DNA of 64,000 nt from positions 1 to 64,000 of the forward strand of contig CADCUJ010000085.1 in NCBI GenBank assembly GCA_902805855.1. The letters run 5' to 3'. The notes beneath the pieces are model-generated. The model searched no databases. It saw only the letters and a program-made list of their open reading frames with translations, and was not told where the DNA came from. This DNA comes from an uncultured Nocardioidaceae bacterium (lineage in GTDB: Bacteria; Actinomycetota; Actinomycetes; Propionibacteriales; Nocardioidaceae). The translations under genes and the position numbers were made by a program. Shown piece by piece: positions 19,968 through 30,531 of the stretch (position 1 is the first letter of the stretch; every line of letters begins with the position of its first letter).

Positions 19968-20915
19968 TCAGCTGCGGAAGGCCTCGAACATCTCGGCCAT
20001 CCGGGTGGACTGCCCACCGCTGAACTCGGTGTAGCAGCTGTCGTAGCTGTAGTCCATGTAGTTGTGGATCGGGTCGAGCCCAGGGAGCACGCAGGAGTCC
20101 CGGCCTTCCGGGCAGCCGTTGGTCGGACTGCTCTGCGCCGGTGTGTCGAGCACGGCATCGTTGGTCGGTGTGCAACCACCCTGGAAGGTGTGGAACAGCC
20201 CGAGCCAGTGACCGGCCTCGTGGGTAGCGGTCTCGCCAAGGTTGTAGTTGGCGATGGAGCCCCCGGGCAGTGACTGGTAGTTGACCCGGATCCCGTCGAT
20301 GTCGCCGTTGACGGGGTAGTCGAACGGGAAGGTGGCGACCCCGAGCAGGTCGAAGTCGACCAGCCACATGTTCAACGCGTTCGCACCACCCTGACGGGTC
20401 TGGGACCGGTACTTCGCGCTCTGCTTGTCCTGGTGCCACGCGGTGTTGTTGTAGCGCGTGGTGTCCTTCAGCCGGAAGCGGTAGCCGGCGTCGGAGGCCG
20501 TGTCGGACTCGCCGCCGCTGAAGGTGTTGTTCAGCACCTCCATCTGCCGGGAGATCTGGCGGTTGGAGACGTCGCCGTTCCCCTGATCGTCGCGCATCAC
20601 GTGGACGTAGACCGGGATCGTGGTCCGGGCGGCGTTCTGCTTCGCCTCCGCCGTCGTGACGCCCTTGCGCTCCAGGATGCGTGCCACCCGGGCGTCGATC
20701 TGCTGCTGCTGCAGCTCGGTGACCTCGCGGTGGTCCGGTCCGCGGCCGCCACGAGCAGCGGCACTCTCCGCACTCTCCGCATGGCCGTGCTCGTCGACGC
20801 AGACCAAGCCACGTCCCTCAGCAGGCGGTGCGGCTGTCGCTGGTACGGCGTTCACGGTGAGTGCGAGCAGGGAGCCGCCCAGGAGGGCAGCACCGGCACG
20901 ACGGAAACAAGGCAT
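19968..20915 (-). CDS. secreted M43-family zinc metalloprotease (pappalysin-like)
   Basis: Signal peptide; HEAGHWLGLFHTFQGGC zinc motif; NYMDYSYDSCYTEF Met-turn. Confidence 0.9.
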   Translation of the reverse strand: MPCFRRAGAALLGGSLLALTVNAVPATAAPPAEGRGLVCVDEHGHAESAESAAARGGRGPDHREVTELQQQQIDARVARILERKGVTTAEAKQNAARTTIPVYVHVMRDDQGNGDVSNRQISRQMEVLNNTFSGGESDTASDAGYRFRLKDTTRYNNTAWHQDKQSAKYRSQTRQGGANALNMWLVDFDLLGVATFPFDYPVNGDIDGIRVNYQSLPGGSIANYNLGETATHEAGHWLGLFHTFQGGCTPTNDAVLDTPAQSSPTNGCPEGRDSCVLPGLDPIHNYMDYSYDSCYTEFSGGQSTRMAEMFEAFRS

Positions 20916-20979
20916 GGTGAAAGTCCTTCGGTCGGGAGCGGGCGTTGAGTGCGATCAGTGCGATGGGTGGAGTTCTGGG

Positions 20980-21921
20980 TCAGCGGTAAGCGGCGTACAT
21001 CGAAGCCGACCGCGAGGACTGGCCGCCGGTGAACTCCGTGTAGCAGCTGTCGTAGCTGTAGTCCATGTAGTTGTGGATCGGGTCCGACCCGGCGAGGGCG
21101 CAGGAGTCCCTTCCTTCCGGGCAGCCGTTGGTGGCGCTGCCCTGCGCCGGGGTGTCGCCGACCTCGTCGTTGGTCGCGGTGCAGCCACCCTGGAAGGTGT
21201 GGTAGAGCCCGAGCCAGTGACCGGCCTCGTGCGTGGCCGTCTCGCCGAGGTTGTAGTTGGCGATCGAGCCGCCGGGCACGGACGCGTAGTTGACCCGGAT
21301 CCCGTCGACACCGGGGTTCCGGGCGTAGTCCCAGGGGAAGGTGGCGATGCCGAGGTACTGGAAGTCGACCAGCCAGATGTTGAGAGCGTTCGCGCCACCT
21401 CGGCGAGTCCGCTCCCGGTAGGTCCTGCTCTGCTTGTCCTGGTGCCAGGAGGTGTTGTTGAACCGGTCGACGCCCGCCAACGAGAACGTGAAGCCGGTGT
21501 TGGCGGCGGTCGTGGACTCCTGGCCGCCGAACGTCTTGTTCAGCACCGCGATCTGCTGGTCGATCGCGGCGTTGGACACGTCGCCGTTGCCGGCGGAGTC
21601 ACGCATCACGTGCACGTAGACCGGGATGGTGGCGGCCGCGGCCTCCGCGTTCGCCTCGGTCTGGGTGATGCCGCGGTTGGCGAGGATCCGGTCGGTGCGT
21701 GCCTCGATCGCCCGCATCTGAGTGGCGGAGACGTCGCGATGGTCCAGTGCGCGATGATCGCCGGCGCCGCGGGCACTGGCGGAGCCGTGCTGATCGCCGT
21801 CCACGCAGGCTGCTGGACGATCCGCTGCAGGCGGGGCCGCCTGAGCGGGACCCATGAGACCGGTCATCGCGAAGGCGGCGGAGCCGGCCAGCGCGACGGT
21901 ACGAAGGCGAGTTAGGCGCAT
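20980..21921 (-). CDS. secreted M43-family zinc metalloprotease (paralogue)
   Basis: Signal peptide; HEAGHWLGLYHTFQGGC; NYMDYSYDSCYTEFTGGQSSR. Confidence 0.9.
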   Translation of the reverse strand: MRLTRLRTVALAGSAAFAMTGLMGPAQAAPPAADRPAACVDGDQHGSASARGAGDHRALDHRDVSATQMRAIEARTDRILANRGITQTEANAEAAAATIPVYVHVMRDSAGNGDVSNAAIDQQIAVLNKTFGGQESTTAANTGFTFSLAGVDRFNNTSWHQDKQSRTYRERTRRGGANALNIWLVDFQYLGIATFPWDYARNPGVDGIRVNYASVPGGSIANYNLGETATHEAGHWLGLYHTFQGGCTATNDEVGDTPAQGSATNGCPEGRDSCALAGSDPIHNYMDYSYDSCYTEFTGGQSSRSASMYAAYR

Positions 21922-21959
21922 TTACCCTGCTTGCCCCGGCTGTCGAACCAGTAAACCCC

Positions 21960-23738
21960 TCAGCGGCCGACTGCGGCCGCCACCAGGTCGACGGCCGACC
22001 CAACTGCGACGTTGTCGCGCGTGCCGGTGGCGCGATCCCGTACCTCGACCTCACCCTCGGCGAGCCCCTTGCCGACCACAACGATCGTCGGCATCCCCAG
22101 CAGCTCCGCGTCCTTGAACTTCACACCAGGTGAGACCTTCGGCCGGTCGTCGTACAGCACGCTCACCCCACGCTCCTCCAGCTCTGCCGCGAACCGCTCG
22201 GCCGCCTCGAAGACCGCCGCATCCTTGCCGGTGGCGACCAGGTGTACGTCGGCGGGCGCCACCTCGCGTGGCCAGACCAGACCGAGCTCGTCGTGAGTGT
22301 CCTCCGCGATCGCCGCCACCGCCCGGGACACTCCGATGCCGTAGGAGCCCATGGTGACGGTGACCAGCTTCCCGTGCTCGTCGAGCACCTTCAGGTCCAA
22401 CGCCTCGGCGAAACGGCGGCCGAGCTGGAAGATGTGGCCCATCTCGATGCCCCGTGCCGACTGCAGCGGGCTGACGCGTCCGTTCGCCGAGCACTGCGGG
22501 CAAGGGTCACCGTCGCGGACGTCGGCCGCCTCGATGGTCCCGTCGGGGGTGAAGTCCCGCCCGGCGACCAGGTCCAGGACGTGTCTCCCGGGCTCGTTCG
22601 CGCCCGTCACCCACCGGGTCCCCTCGACCACGCGTGGGTCGACCAGGTACCGGACCTTCGACTCGTTCTGCTCGCCCAGCACGCCGGGGCCGATGTAGCC
22701 CTTCACCAGGGTGGGGTGCTTGGCGAACTGCGCCTCGTCGAACGGCTCCACCTCGATCGGTTCGAGCTGCCCACCCAGCCGCTTCTGGTCCACCTCCCGA
22801 TCACCGGGCAGACCGATCGCGATCGGCTCCCGCGAGCCGTCGGGGTGCTTGAGCACGACCAGCACGTTCTTCAGCGTGTCCGCGTCGGTCCACGGCCGGT
22901 CCTCGCGGGGGAAGTGGTCGTTGAGGTGGGTGACCAGGGTCGCGATGGTCGGGGTGTCCGGCGTGTCCTCGACATGCGCGGCCGGGACGCCGTCGTACGG
23001 CACCGGTGGCGGAGTCGGCACCCGCACCGCCTCCACGTTCGCTGCGTAGCTGCATGCCGGGCAGTGGACGTAGGTGTCCTCCCCGCTCTCGGCCTTCGCC
23101 AAAAACTCCTCGCTGGCCGACCCGCCCATCGCACCCGACATGGCGGCCACGATCACGTAGTCGAAGCCGAGCCGGTCGAAGACCCGGATGTAGGCCTCGC
23201 GATGTGCGTTGTAGGAGTCCAGGAACGCGTCGTCGGTGACATCGAAGGAGTAGGAGTCCTTCATCACGAACTCACGGCCACGGAGGATGCCGGCACGAGG
23301 GCGCGGCTCGTCCCGGTACTTGGCCTGGATCTGGTACAGCGAGAGCGGCAGGTCCTTGTACGAGGAGTACAGATCCTTCACCAGCAGCGTGAACATCTCC
23401 TCGTGGGTTGGCCCGAGGAGGTAGTCGCCGCCCTTGCGGTCCTTGAGCCGGAAGATGCTGTCGCCGTAGTCGGTCCAGCGGCCGCTCGCCTCGTAGGGTT
23501 CGCGCGGCAGCAGGGCAGGAAAATGCACCTCCTGGGCACCGATCGCATCCATCTCCTCCCGGACGATGCGCTCGATGTTGCGCAGCACCCGGTAGCCCAG
23601 CGGCAGCCACGAGTAGATCCCAGGGGCGGCACGGCGTACGTAGCCGGCACGCACCAGCAACCGGTGGCTCGCGACCTCTGCGTCGACGGGGTCCTCTCGC
23701 AGCGTGCGCACGAACAGCGTCGACATCCGCATGACCAT
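21960..23738 (-). CDS. proS: prolyl-tRNA synthetase
   Basis: 592 aa; [69 protein letters not shown]. Confidence 0.97.
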   Translation of the reverse strand: MVMRMSTLFVRTLREDPVDAEVASHRLLVRAGYVRRAAPGIYSWLPLGYRVLRNIERIVREEMDAIGAQEVHFPALLPREPYEASGRWTDYGDSIFRLKDRKGGDYLLGPTHEEMFTLLVKDLYSSYKDLPLSLYQIQAKYRDEPRPRAGILRGREFVMKDSYSFDVTDDAFLDSYNAHREAYIRVFDRLGFDYVIVAAMSGAMGGSASEEFLAKAESGEDTYVHCPACSYAANVEAVRVPTPPPVPYDGVPAAHVEDTPDTPTIATLVTHLNDHFPREDRPWTDADTLKNVLVVLKHPDGSREPIAIGLPGDREVDQKRLGGQLEPIEVEPFDEAQFAKHPTLVKGYIGPGVLGEQNESKVRYLVDPRVVEGTRWVTGANEPGRHVLDLVAGRDFTPDGTIEAADVRDGDPCPQCSANGRVSPLQSARGIEMGHIFQLGRRFAEALDLKVLDEHGKLVTVTMGSYGIGVSRAVAAIAEDTHDELGLVWPREVAPADVHLVATGKDAAVFEAAERFAAELEERGVSVLYDDRPKVSPGVKFKDAELLGMPTIVVVGKGLAEGEVEVRDRATGTRDNVAVGSAVDLVAAAVGR

Positions 23739-23747
23739 GCGCTCAGG

Positions 23748-24953
23748 CTACCGGCGACGCCTCGTCGGAACCGTGCCGACCACCGAGCGGACCCGACGTT
23801 CGGCGGCCCGCAGCTGGCGTCGCAACGGCTGGCCAACCGAGTCGTCGCCGAGCTCAGCCTCGATGTCGTAGACGCGCATGTCCGGGCTCCTCGGGTCGTA
23901 GCCGCTGATGTACGTCGGCCGGTAACCCGTCCACCGGACCCGGGTCTCGTCGCGACGACGGGTGATAGCGAACTGGGCGACCATCCCCTCGTAGATGCCG
24001 ACCACGTCGGTCTCCTGCTCGGCCACGAAGTTGCCCAGGCCCCAGGCGACCCAGGTGCCGTTCACCTTCTCGACCGGTTGCACCACGTGCGCGTGGTGGC
24101 CGTAGACCAGGTCCACATCGCGCGACCGGGTCACCTGCGCCGCGATCTGCCGCTGGTACCCGCTCGGCGCGTGCGAGTACTCCTCACCCCAGTGCAGCGC
24201 GACCACCACGGCGTCGGCGCCAGCGGCCTTCGCGCGACGCGCGTCGGCGCGGATCCGCACCGGGTCGACGAGGTTGACCGACCACGGCTTGTCCGCGTCG
24301 ATCGGGATGCCGTTGGTGCCGAAGGTGTAGCTGAGCAGCGCGATCTCGAGGCCGTCGGCCCTCAGCCGCAGCAGCCGTCGCCGCTCGCTCGGGTCGCGAG
24401 CCGTGCCGGTGTGTGCGAGCCGACTGCGGTCCATCGCAGAAAGCGTCCGCGCGAGCCCGGTGAAGCCTTGATCCAGGCTGTGGTTGGAGGCGGTCGTGCA
24501 GGCGTCGAATCCGGTCGCCCTCAGCGCGCCGAGGATCTGCGGCGGAACCGAGAAGGCCGGATAGCTGAGGAACGGGCCCTGTCGCGGGGCGACCGGGGTC
24601 TCCAGGTGGCAGACGGCGACATCGGCGGTGCGGACCAGCGGACGTACCGGTCGCAGGATGCGCCGGAAGTCGAGCGTCCCTGCCCCGCTGCCGACACGAC
24701 GTGCGTCCCTGCGGGCGACATCCCACAGGCCGTCGTGGACGAGTACGTCGCCGGTGAGCACCAGACGTACCGTGTCGTCACCACCACGGTTCGTTCTTCC
24801 GGGCGAGCGCGGCCCGCTGGCTTCCGGGGTGGGTGGCTGCGAGGAGGAGCCCCCTGCTGCGGGCGGCTCCCGGGTGGCCGGCTCAGGTGACGTGCACGCG
24901 GCCGCCGAGATCGAGACGAGCGCCGCAAGGGCGACGGCGGAGGACCAGGACAA
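23748..24953 (-). CDS. CapA family (PGA_cap metallophosphatase-like) lipoprotein
   Basis: VRLVLTGDVLVHDGLWDVARRD, VALHWGEEYSHAPSGYQRQIA, VDLVYGHHAHVVQPVEKVNGTWVAWGLGNFV; lipobox-like N-terminus. Confidence 0.88.
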   Translation of the reverse strand: MSWSSAVALAALVSISAAACTSPEPATREPPAAGGSSSQPPTPEASGPRSPGRTNRGGDDTVRLVLTGDVLVHDGLWDVARRDARRVGSGAGTLDFRRILRPVRPLVRTADVAVCHLETPVAPRQGPFLSYPAFSVPPQILGALRATGFDACTTASNHSLDQGFTGLARTLSAMDRSRLAHTGTARDPSERRRLLRLRADGLEIALLSYTFGTNGIPIDADKPWSVNLVDPVRIRADARRAKAAGADAVVVALHWGEEYSHAPSGYQRQIAAQVTRSRDVDLVYGHHAHVVQPVEKVNGTWVAWGLGNFVAEQETDVVGIYEGMVAQFAITRRRDETRVRWTGYRPTYISGYDPRSPDMRVYDIEAELGDDSVGQPLRRQLRAAERRVRSVVGTVPTRRRR

Positions 24954-24962
24954 CGGCGTTGC

Positions 24963-25808
24963 TCAGAACATGATCGTCGCGAAGACACCGGACTGCTCGA
25001 AGCCCACGGCTTCGTACGCGCGACGCGCGGCCACGTTGTGCTTGTTGACGTAGAGCGAGACCACCGGGGCCACGTCGCGCAGCGACATCGCCACGACGGC
25101 AGCCATCCCGGCAACCGCCAGCCCCTCTCCGCGCCGCTCCGGGTCCACCCAGACACCTTGTATCTGGCAGGCGTACGGCGACGCGGCCGCCACCTCCGCC
25201 TTGAACACGACCCGGCCGTCCTCGATGCGCGCGAAGGACCATCCCTTGGCGATGAGCTGCGAGACGCGGGCACGGTACATCTGTGCGCCACCGCCGACCT
25301 CGGGCGAGACACCGACCTCCTCGGTGTACATCGTCACGCAGGCCGGGTACAGCACCTCCAGGTCAGCCTCGGTGGTACGTCGCACGAGTGGGTCCGGCGC
25401 GACCGCGGGATCCCGGCTGATCTGCATCAGCGGCTGGTCCCAGCGGCACTCGCGCGGGGTGGACCAGTGCGGGCTCAGCTCCTGCCAGAGCGGGGCGACC
25501 GCGTCGACCGGGCCGACGATTGTCGAGCATCGCCGCCGCTGTTGGATTCCCTTGGCAGCGAACGCCGCGATCGCGGCCCGCGTGGCTTCGGCGGGAGCGA
25601 GGTTGGCCGCGGCGTGACAAGCCGACCTCAGCCTGCCGTCCTCGACGTAGCCCCACATCTCACCGCCCAGCCAGCGGGGGTCGAGCCGGGTGACCCGGCT
25701 GCGGTAGTCCGCGAACACGTTGGCGACCGGGTCCCGCGCCAGCAGCTCCAACGTCTCGGGGAGGTCGGAGGGTCCCAGGACGCGCAGCCCGTTCTGCGTG
25801 CGCAGCAC
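24963..25808 (-). CDS. GNAT family N-acetyltransferase (two-domain)
   Basis: YACQIQGVWVDPERRGEGLAVAGMAAVVAMSLRDVAPVVSLYVNKHNVAARRAYEAVGFEQSG. Confidence 0.87.
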   Translation of the reverse strand: MLRTQNGLRVLGPSDLPETLELLARDPVANVFADYRSRVTRLDPRWLGGEMWGYVEDGRLRSACHAAANLAPAEATRAAIAAFAAKGIQQRRRCSTIVGPVDAVAPLWQELSPHWSTPRECRWDQPLMQISRDPAVAPDPLVRRTTEADLEVLYPACVTMYTEEVGVSPEVGGGAQMYRARVSQLIAKGWSFARIEDGRVVFKAEVAAASPYACQIQGVWVDPERRGEGLAVAGMAAVVAMSLRDVAPVVSLYVNKHNVAARRAYEAVGFEQSGVFATIMF

Positions 25809-25859
25809 GTGCGCAGCCTATGCGACCGGTGACACGTTCTCGACCCGGTCGACCCATAC

Positions 25860-25933
25860 CCCGTCTCAACCGGCGCGCGCCCCACCTCAACCGGCACGGG
25901 CCCCATCTCAACCGGCACGGGCCCCATCTCAAC
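25860..25933 (-). repeat. 21-bp tandem repeat array, inverted second copy of the 19803-19938 family
   Basis: CGGCACGGGCCCCATCTCAAC units with CAAC ending at 25870, 25891, 25912, 25933; reverse complement of the locus-A unit with one substitution. Confidence 0.88.
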
Positions 25934-25975
25934 TGGGGGTGGGGACGGGTGGCCGATGCGTGGTTGGCTGGAGAG

Positions 25976-26902
25976 GTGAGCGAACCCACCTTGAGCGGCA
26001 AGGTCGCCCTGGTCGCGGGCGCCACCCGAGGCGCGGGGCGCGCAATCGCCGTCGAGCTGGCCCGAGCCGGCGCCTACGTGTACGCGACCGGCCGCAGCAG
26101 TCGAAAGGGCGGGCCCTCGGAGATCGGGCGGCCGGAGACCATCGAGGAGACCGGCGAACTGATGCAGCGGGCCGGTGGCCAAGGTGCGGCGCTGGTCGTG
26201 GACCATGAGGATCCCGCCGCGGTCGGCGATCTGGTCGACCAGGTCGCGAGGGACAGCGGGCGGCTCGACGTGCTGGTCAACGACATCTTCGGCGGTGACC
26301 GGTACGCCCAGTGGCACAAGCCGCTGTGGGAGCACGACCTCGCCGGTGGGCTTCGCATGCTGCGCATGGGCGTCGACACCCACGTGATCACCAGCACGAA
26401 GGCGATCCCGCTGATGTTGCGCAGCGGTGGCGGGCTCCTGGTCGAGATGACCGACGGCACGTCGCAGTTCAACTCCAGCTACCGCGAGGGAGTCGGCTTC
26501 TACTACGACCTGGTCAAGGCCAATGTCGAGCGGATCATCAAGGGGCTGGCCCACGAGCTCGCCGATCATCCGGTGACCGCTTTGGGTGTCACGCCGGGAT
26601 GGCTGCGCTCGGAGAACATGCTCGAGGCATTCGGGGTCACCGAGGAGACCTGGCGCGACGCGCTCGAGAAGGTCCCCGGATTCGCGATCTCGGAGTCGCC
26701 GACGTACGTCGCCCGGGGGCTCGCCGCACTCGCGGGCGATCCGGACCTCTCCCGTTTCGCCGGGCAGGTACTCACCTCGCGCCAGCTCGCAGACACCTAC
26801 GACCTCACCGACGCCGACGGCTCCCGGCCGGATGCCTGGGGCTACATCGAAGCCCACGGCATCGATGAGCAGAGCGGTGAGGGGGTCGCCGACTTCCGTT
26901 AG
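25976..26902 (+). CDS. SDR family oxidoreductase
   Basis: Trimmed to GTG at 25976; LSGKVALVAGATRGAGRAIAVELARAGAYVYATGRSS. Confidence 0.88.
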   Translation: MSEPTLSGKVALVAGATRGAGRAIAVELARAGAYVYATGRSSRKGGPSEIGRPETIEETGELMQRAGGQGAALVVDHEDPAAVGDLVDQVARDSGRLDVLVNDIFGGDRYAQWHKPLWEHDLAGGLRMLRMGVDTHVITSTKAIPLMLRSGGGLLVEMTDGTSQFNSSYREGVGFYYDLVKANVERIIKGLAHELADHPVTALGVTPGWLRSENMLEAFGVTEETWRDALEKVPGFAISESPTYVARGLAALAGDPDLSRFAGQVLTSRQLADTYDLTDADGSRPDAWGYIEAHGIDEQSGEGVADFR

Positions 26903-27366
26903 AATCCGAGGAGGGACACCGCCGCGTCCGCGGTCGCCAGCACGACCCAGAACCGCAGGAAGCGTCCGACCAGCCCGGTGACGAGAAAGACCGCGATGTT
27001 CGCCCGAAGCACCCCGGCCAGGGCAGCGATGACGGCGTACGGCGGGAAGCCGGTGAAGGCCGACCCGAACAGCAGCGCAGCCGTGAAGTACGGCCGGCCG
27101 GCGGTGCGCGCCTGCCACTTCGTCAGCCGGGCGGCCCACTTGGGCTGCCGCAGCTTGCGGCCGAGCCACGGGAACCGCGTGGAGCTGACCCCGGCCTGGT
27201 ACCAGAGCAGCTTGCCGATCATCTGCCCCACCGCTCCCACGGCGGACAGAACCACGTCGGGAGCCGACATCTCGGTGGCCATCACCACCAAGTACGCCTC
27301 GACGTTGATCAACGGCACCAAGGCCGAGGCCACTCCGACCAGGAGCGTCGACACGATGGCGGTCAC
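26899..27366 (-). CDS. small-molecule/VTT (SNARE-associated, DedA-like) membrane protein
   Basis: 155 aa from GTG at 27366; VTAIVSTLLVGVASALVPLINVEAYLVVMATE...AALLFGSAFTGFPPYAVIAALAGVLRANIAVFLVTGLVGRFLRFW. Confidence 0.7.
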   Translation of the reverse strand: MTAIVSTLLVGVASALVPLINVEAYLVVMATEMSAPDVVLSAVGAVGQMIGKLLWYQAGVSSTRFPWLGRKLRQPKWAARLTKWQARTAGRPYFTAALLFGSAFTGFPPYAVIAALAGVLRANIAVFLVTGLVGRFLRFWVVLATADAAVSLLGF

Positions 27367-27980
27367 ATGTGTTCCACCTCGCGCTGCGGGACGGGCAGCC
27401 CGAGGGCCATCAGCCGCCGCAGGGAGACGCACTTGAGCACCAGCAGCGCCGCTGCCACCGCGAGACCGACCCACATCCAACCGGTGACCAGGAGCAGGAC
27501 GGCGAACAGTGCCGAGTTGACCGCCTTGGCCGGCGGCGACCAGTTCCAGGTCCAGATCAAGCGGTCGACGAGGTAGAAGTAGTTCGGGCTGCGCAGCGGC
27601 CAGGCGAGGAAGGCCACCGACAAGAAGCAGTCCACCACCATGAACTCGAACAGATAGACGAAGATCGCCGGGGAGAGCTCGGGGCTCAGAAAGGCCAGAC
27701 CCACGTAGAAGCTCGCCGCGCTCAGCCGGTCGCAGAAGATGTCGAGCACTGCTCCGATCCGGGTCTCGCACGCGGTCAGCCGCGCGACGGTCCCGTCCAC
27801 GATGTCGCCGACCCAGTACACCGCCAGTGAGGCCACCAGCAGGCTCAGGTCCGTGGTGAGGGCGGCCCAGGCTGCCAGCGCGACCGCTGCGACGGTGCGG
27901 GCAAAGGTGACGACGGTGGCCGAGGTCCACAGCCGCTCCTCGGCCGGGGTGGCCCAGCCGTCCCCAGGGTGCAGCGCCAT
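27363..27980 (-). CDS. CDP-alcohol phosphatidyltransferase family protein
   Basis: Motif D-x2-DG-x-AR-like VGDIVDGTVARLTACETRIGAVLDIFCDRLS. Confidence 0.87.
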   Translation of the reverse strand: MALHPGDGWATPAEERLWTSATVVTFARTVAAVALAAWAALTTDLSLLVASLAVYWVGDIVDGTVARLTACETRIGAVLDIFCDRLSAASFYVGLAFLSPELSPAIFVYLFEFMVVDCFLSVAFLAWPLRSPNYFYLVDRLIWTWNWSPPAKAVNSALFAVLLLVTGWMWVGLAVAAALLVLKCVSLRRLMALGLPVPQREVEHM

Positions 27981-27996
27981 CCGGGCAGATTAGCGC

Positions 27997-29148
27997 TCAG
28001 CCGACGCTCACTGCAGGCGCCTCGCCCTCGGCAGACTCCATCCCCTCGGCGATCCGCATCGCCTCTTCGATGAGCGTCTCCACGATCTTCGACTCGGGCA
28101 CGGTCTTGATCACTTCGCCCTTGACGAAGATCTGCCCCTTGCCGTTGCCGGAGGCGACGCCGAGGTCGGCCTCGCGGGCCTCACCCGGCCCGTTGACGAC
28201 GCAGCCCATCACCGCGACCCGCAGCGGCACCTCCAGCCCGTCGAGGCCGGCGGTCACCTCGTCGGCGAGCTTGTAGACGTCGACCTGTGCGCGGCCGCAG
28301 GAGGGACAGGAGACGATCTCCAGACGGCGTGGACGCAGGTTCAGCGACTCCAGGATCTGCAGACCGACCTTGACCTCCTCCACCGGCGGGGCGGACAAGG
28401 AGACGCGGATGGTGTCGCCGATCCCCTTCGACAGCAGCGCTCCGAAAGCGACCGAGGACTTGATCGTGCCCTGGAACGCCGGGCCGGCCTCGGTGACGCC
28501 GAGGTGCAGCGGCCAGTCGCCGCGCTCGGCGAGCATCTCGTAGGCGTTGACCATCACCACGGGGTCGTTGTGCTTCACCGAGATCTTGAAGTCGTGGAAG
28601 CCGTGCTCCTCGAACAGGCCCGCCTCCCAGACCGCCGACTCGACGAGCGCCTCGGGGGTCGCCTTGCCGTACTTCTCGAGCAGACGCCTGTCCAGCGACC
28701 CGGCGTTCACGCCGATCCTGATCGAGGTGCCGCGGTCCTTCGCGGCCGCGGCGATCTCGCGGACCTGGTCATCGAACTTGCGGATGTTTCCGGGGTTCAC
28801 CCGCACGGCCGCGCAACCGGCGTCGATCGCGGCGAACACGTACTTCGGCTGGAAGTGGATGTCGGCGATCACCGGGATCTGCGAGTGGGCTGCGATGTCG
28901 GGCAGCGCGTCCGCATCGTCCTGTGAGGGGCAGGCCACCCGGACGATGTCGCACCCGGAGGCAGTCAGCTCTGCGATCTGCTGCAACGTGGTGTCCACGT
29001 CCGCGGTCAGCGTGGTGGTCATCGACTGCACCGACACCGGCGCGTCCCCACCCACCAGCACCTTGCCCACCTTGATCTGACGGGTCTTGCGGCGCGGAGC
29101 CAGCACCGGCGGTGGAGCGGCCGGCATGCCCAGGTTGACCGAGGTCAT
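27997..29148 (-). CDS. ispG: 4-hydroxy-3-methylbut-2-en-1-yl diphosphate synthase
   Basis: [90 protein letters not shown]. Confidence 0.97.
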   Translation of the reverse strand: MTSVNLGMPAAPPPVLAPRRKTRQIKVGKVLVGGDAPVSVQSMTTTLTADVDTTLQQIAELTASGCDIVRVACPSQDDADALPDIAAHSQIPVIADIHFQPKYVFAAIDAGCAAVRVNPGNIRKFDDQVREIAAAAKDRGTSIRIGVNAGSLDRRLLEKYGKATPEALVESAVWEAGLFEEHGFHDFKISVKHNDPVVMVNAYEMLAERGDWPLHLGVTEAGPAFQGTIKSSVAFGALLSKGIGDTIRVSLSAPPVEEVKVGLQILESLNLRPRRLEIVSCPSCGRAQVDVYKLADEVTAGLDGLEVPLRVAVMGCVVNGPGEAREADLGVASGNGKGQIFVKGEVIKTVPESKIVETLIEEAMRIAEGMESAEGEAPAVSVG

Positions 29149-29211
29149 CTTCTCCTTCTCTTCTTCTACTCTTCTTCTTCTCTGCTGAGCTCGGAGCTCA
29201 GACGGACCGGA

Positions 29212-30531
29212 TCAGCCGAACCTGACCGGGGCGACGATGTCGGCGAAGACCAGCACCACGGTCATCACCAGGAACAGCCCCGCCATCACGTAGGCAACCG
29301 GGAGCAGCTTCGCGACGTCGAAGTAACCCGGATCGGGCCGCCGGAAGATCTTGGCGAGACCGCGTCGGAGCGCCTCGTAGAGCGCACCCGCGATGTGCCC
29401 GCCGTCCAGCGGCAGCAGCGGCAGGAAGTTGAGCATGCCGACGAACAGGTTGACCCCGCCCAGGAGCGTGAGCAGGGTGACGAAGCGGTCCCCGAGCGCG
29501 ATCCGGTCGTCGGAGGAGATCTCCCCGGCGACGCGGCTCGCCCCGACCACGCTCATCGGGCTGTCGGCAGCCCGCTCCTCCAGGCCGAGCGCCGCCCGAC
29601 CGACGTGCCACAGCTTGACCGGCAGCTGGCCGACCGCCTTTGCGGTCTCCCACGTGTAGTCGGCCATCGTCACCACGACGAAACCCGGTCCCTGCCTCTC
29701 CAGCACCGTGGTCGGCTCGACTCCCAGGAAGCCGACCTCGACGATTCGTTCCGGGTTCTCCGCCGAGGCTGGCCTCGGCGAGACGGTGGTGTTGGTCCGC
29801 GCGGTGACCTCCTCGCCATCGCGCTCGACCACGATGGTCGCCTGGCCGTTCCGGTTCGACCGGATCAGCGTGCTGAGCTGCTCCCACGAGGTCACCTCGG
29901 TCCCGTTGAACGACACCAGTCGGTCACCTGCCTGCAGACCTGCGGCCCGGGCGGGGGCAACGGGGTCGGCCGAGGTGCACCGGCGCTGCTGCTCGCCGAC
30001 GTTCTCAGGCGTGGCCGCGACGACGCAGTCGGAGACCTCGTTGACCGTGGTGGTGGCCACCGGGATGCCGTGCAGCATGAAGACCCCGCCGAACAGCAAG
30101 AAGGCCAGGACGAGGTTCACCATCGGCCCGCCGGCCATCACCACGACCTTCTTCCACCAGGCAAGCTTGTAGAAGAGCCGGTCCTCGTCGCCTGGCCGCA
30201 CCAGCTCGTACTCGGCCGTGCGAGCATCGGAGATCAGCTGGGTGAACATGCCGGTGTTGCTCTTGCGGATCCGGTTGCCCTGCTCCCCCTCGCCCGGGGG
30301 CAGCATCCCGACGAGCTTCACGTAGCCGCCGAGCGGGATCGCCTTGACGCCGTACTCGGTCTCGCCCCGCCTGGTCGACCACAGCGTCGTGCCGAACCCG
30401 ACGAAGTACTGGGTGACCTTGACCCCGAACTTCTTGGCGGGGAGCATGTGGCCGACCTCGTGCAACCCGATCGAGACGGCGAGCCCGACCGCGAACAAGA
30501 CGACGCCGAGCGCGTACATCAACGCGGTCAT
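29212..30531 (-). CDS. RIP metalloprotease (site-2 protease, M50 with PDZ)
   Basis: [52 protein letters not shown]. Confidence 0.94.
   Translation of the reverse strand: MTALMYALGVVLFAVGLAVSIGLHEVGHMLPAKKFGVKVTQYFVGFGTTLWSTRRGETEYGVKAIPLGGYVKLVGMLPPGEGEQGNRIRKSNTGMFTQLISDARTAEYELVRPGDEDRLFYKLAWWKKVVVMAGGPMVNLVLAFLLFGGVFMLHGIPVATTTVNEVSDCVVAATPENVGEQQRRCTSADPVAPARAAGLQAGDRLVSFNGTEVTSWEQLSTLIRSNRNGQATIVVERDGEEVTARTNTTVSPRPASAENPERIVEVGFLGVEPTTVLERQGPGFVVVTMADYTWETAKAVGQLPVKLWHVGRAALGLEERAADSPMSVVGASRVAGEISSDDRIALGDRFVTLLTLLGGVNLFVGMLNFLPLLPLDGGHIAGALYEALRRGLAKIFRRPDPGYFDVAKLLPVAYVMAGLFLVMTVVLVFADIVAPVRFG

Noticed and set aside
22242-24890. 882-aa plus-strand ORF opposite proS and capA
   Set aside because: High-GC shadow ORF: low-complexity R/V/H/D/G-rich translation, no domain motifs, entirely antisense to well-supported genes.
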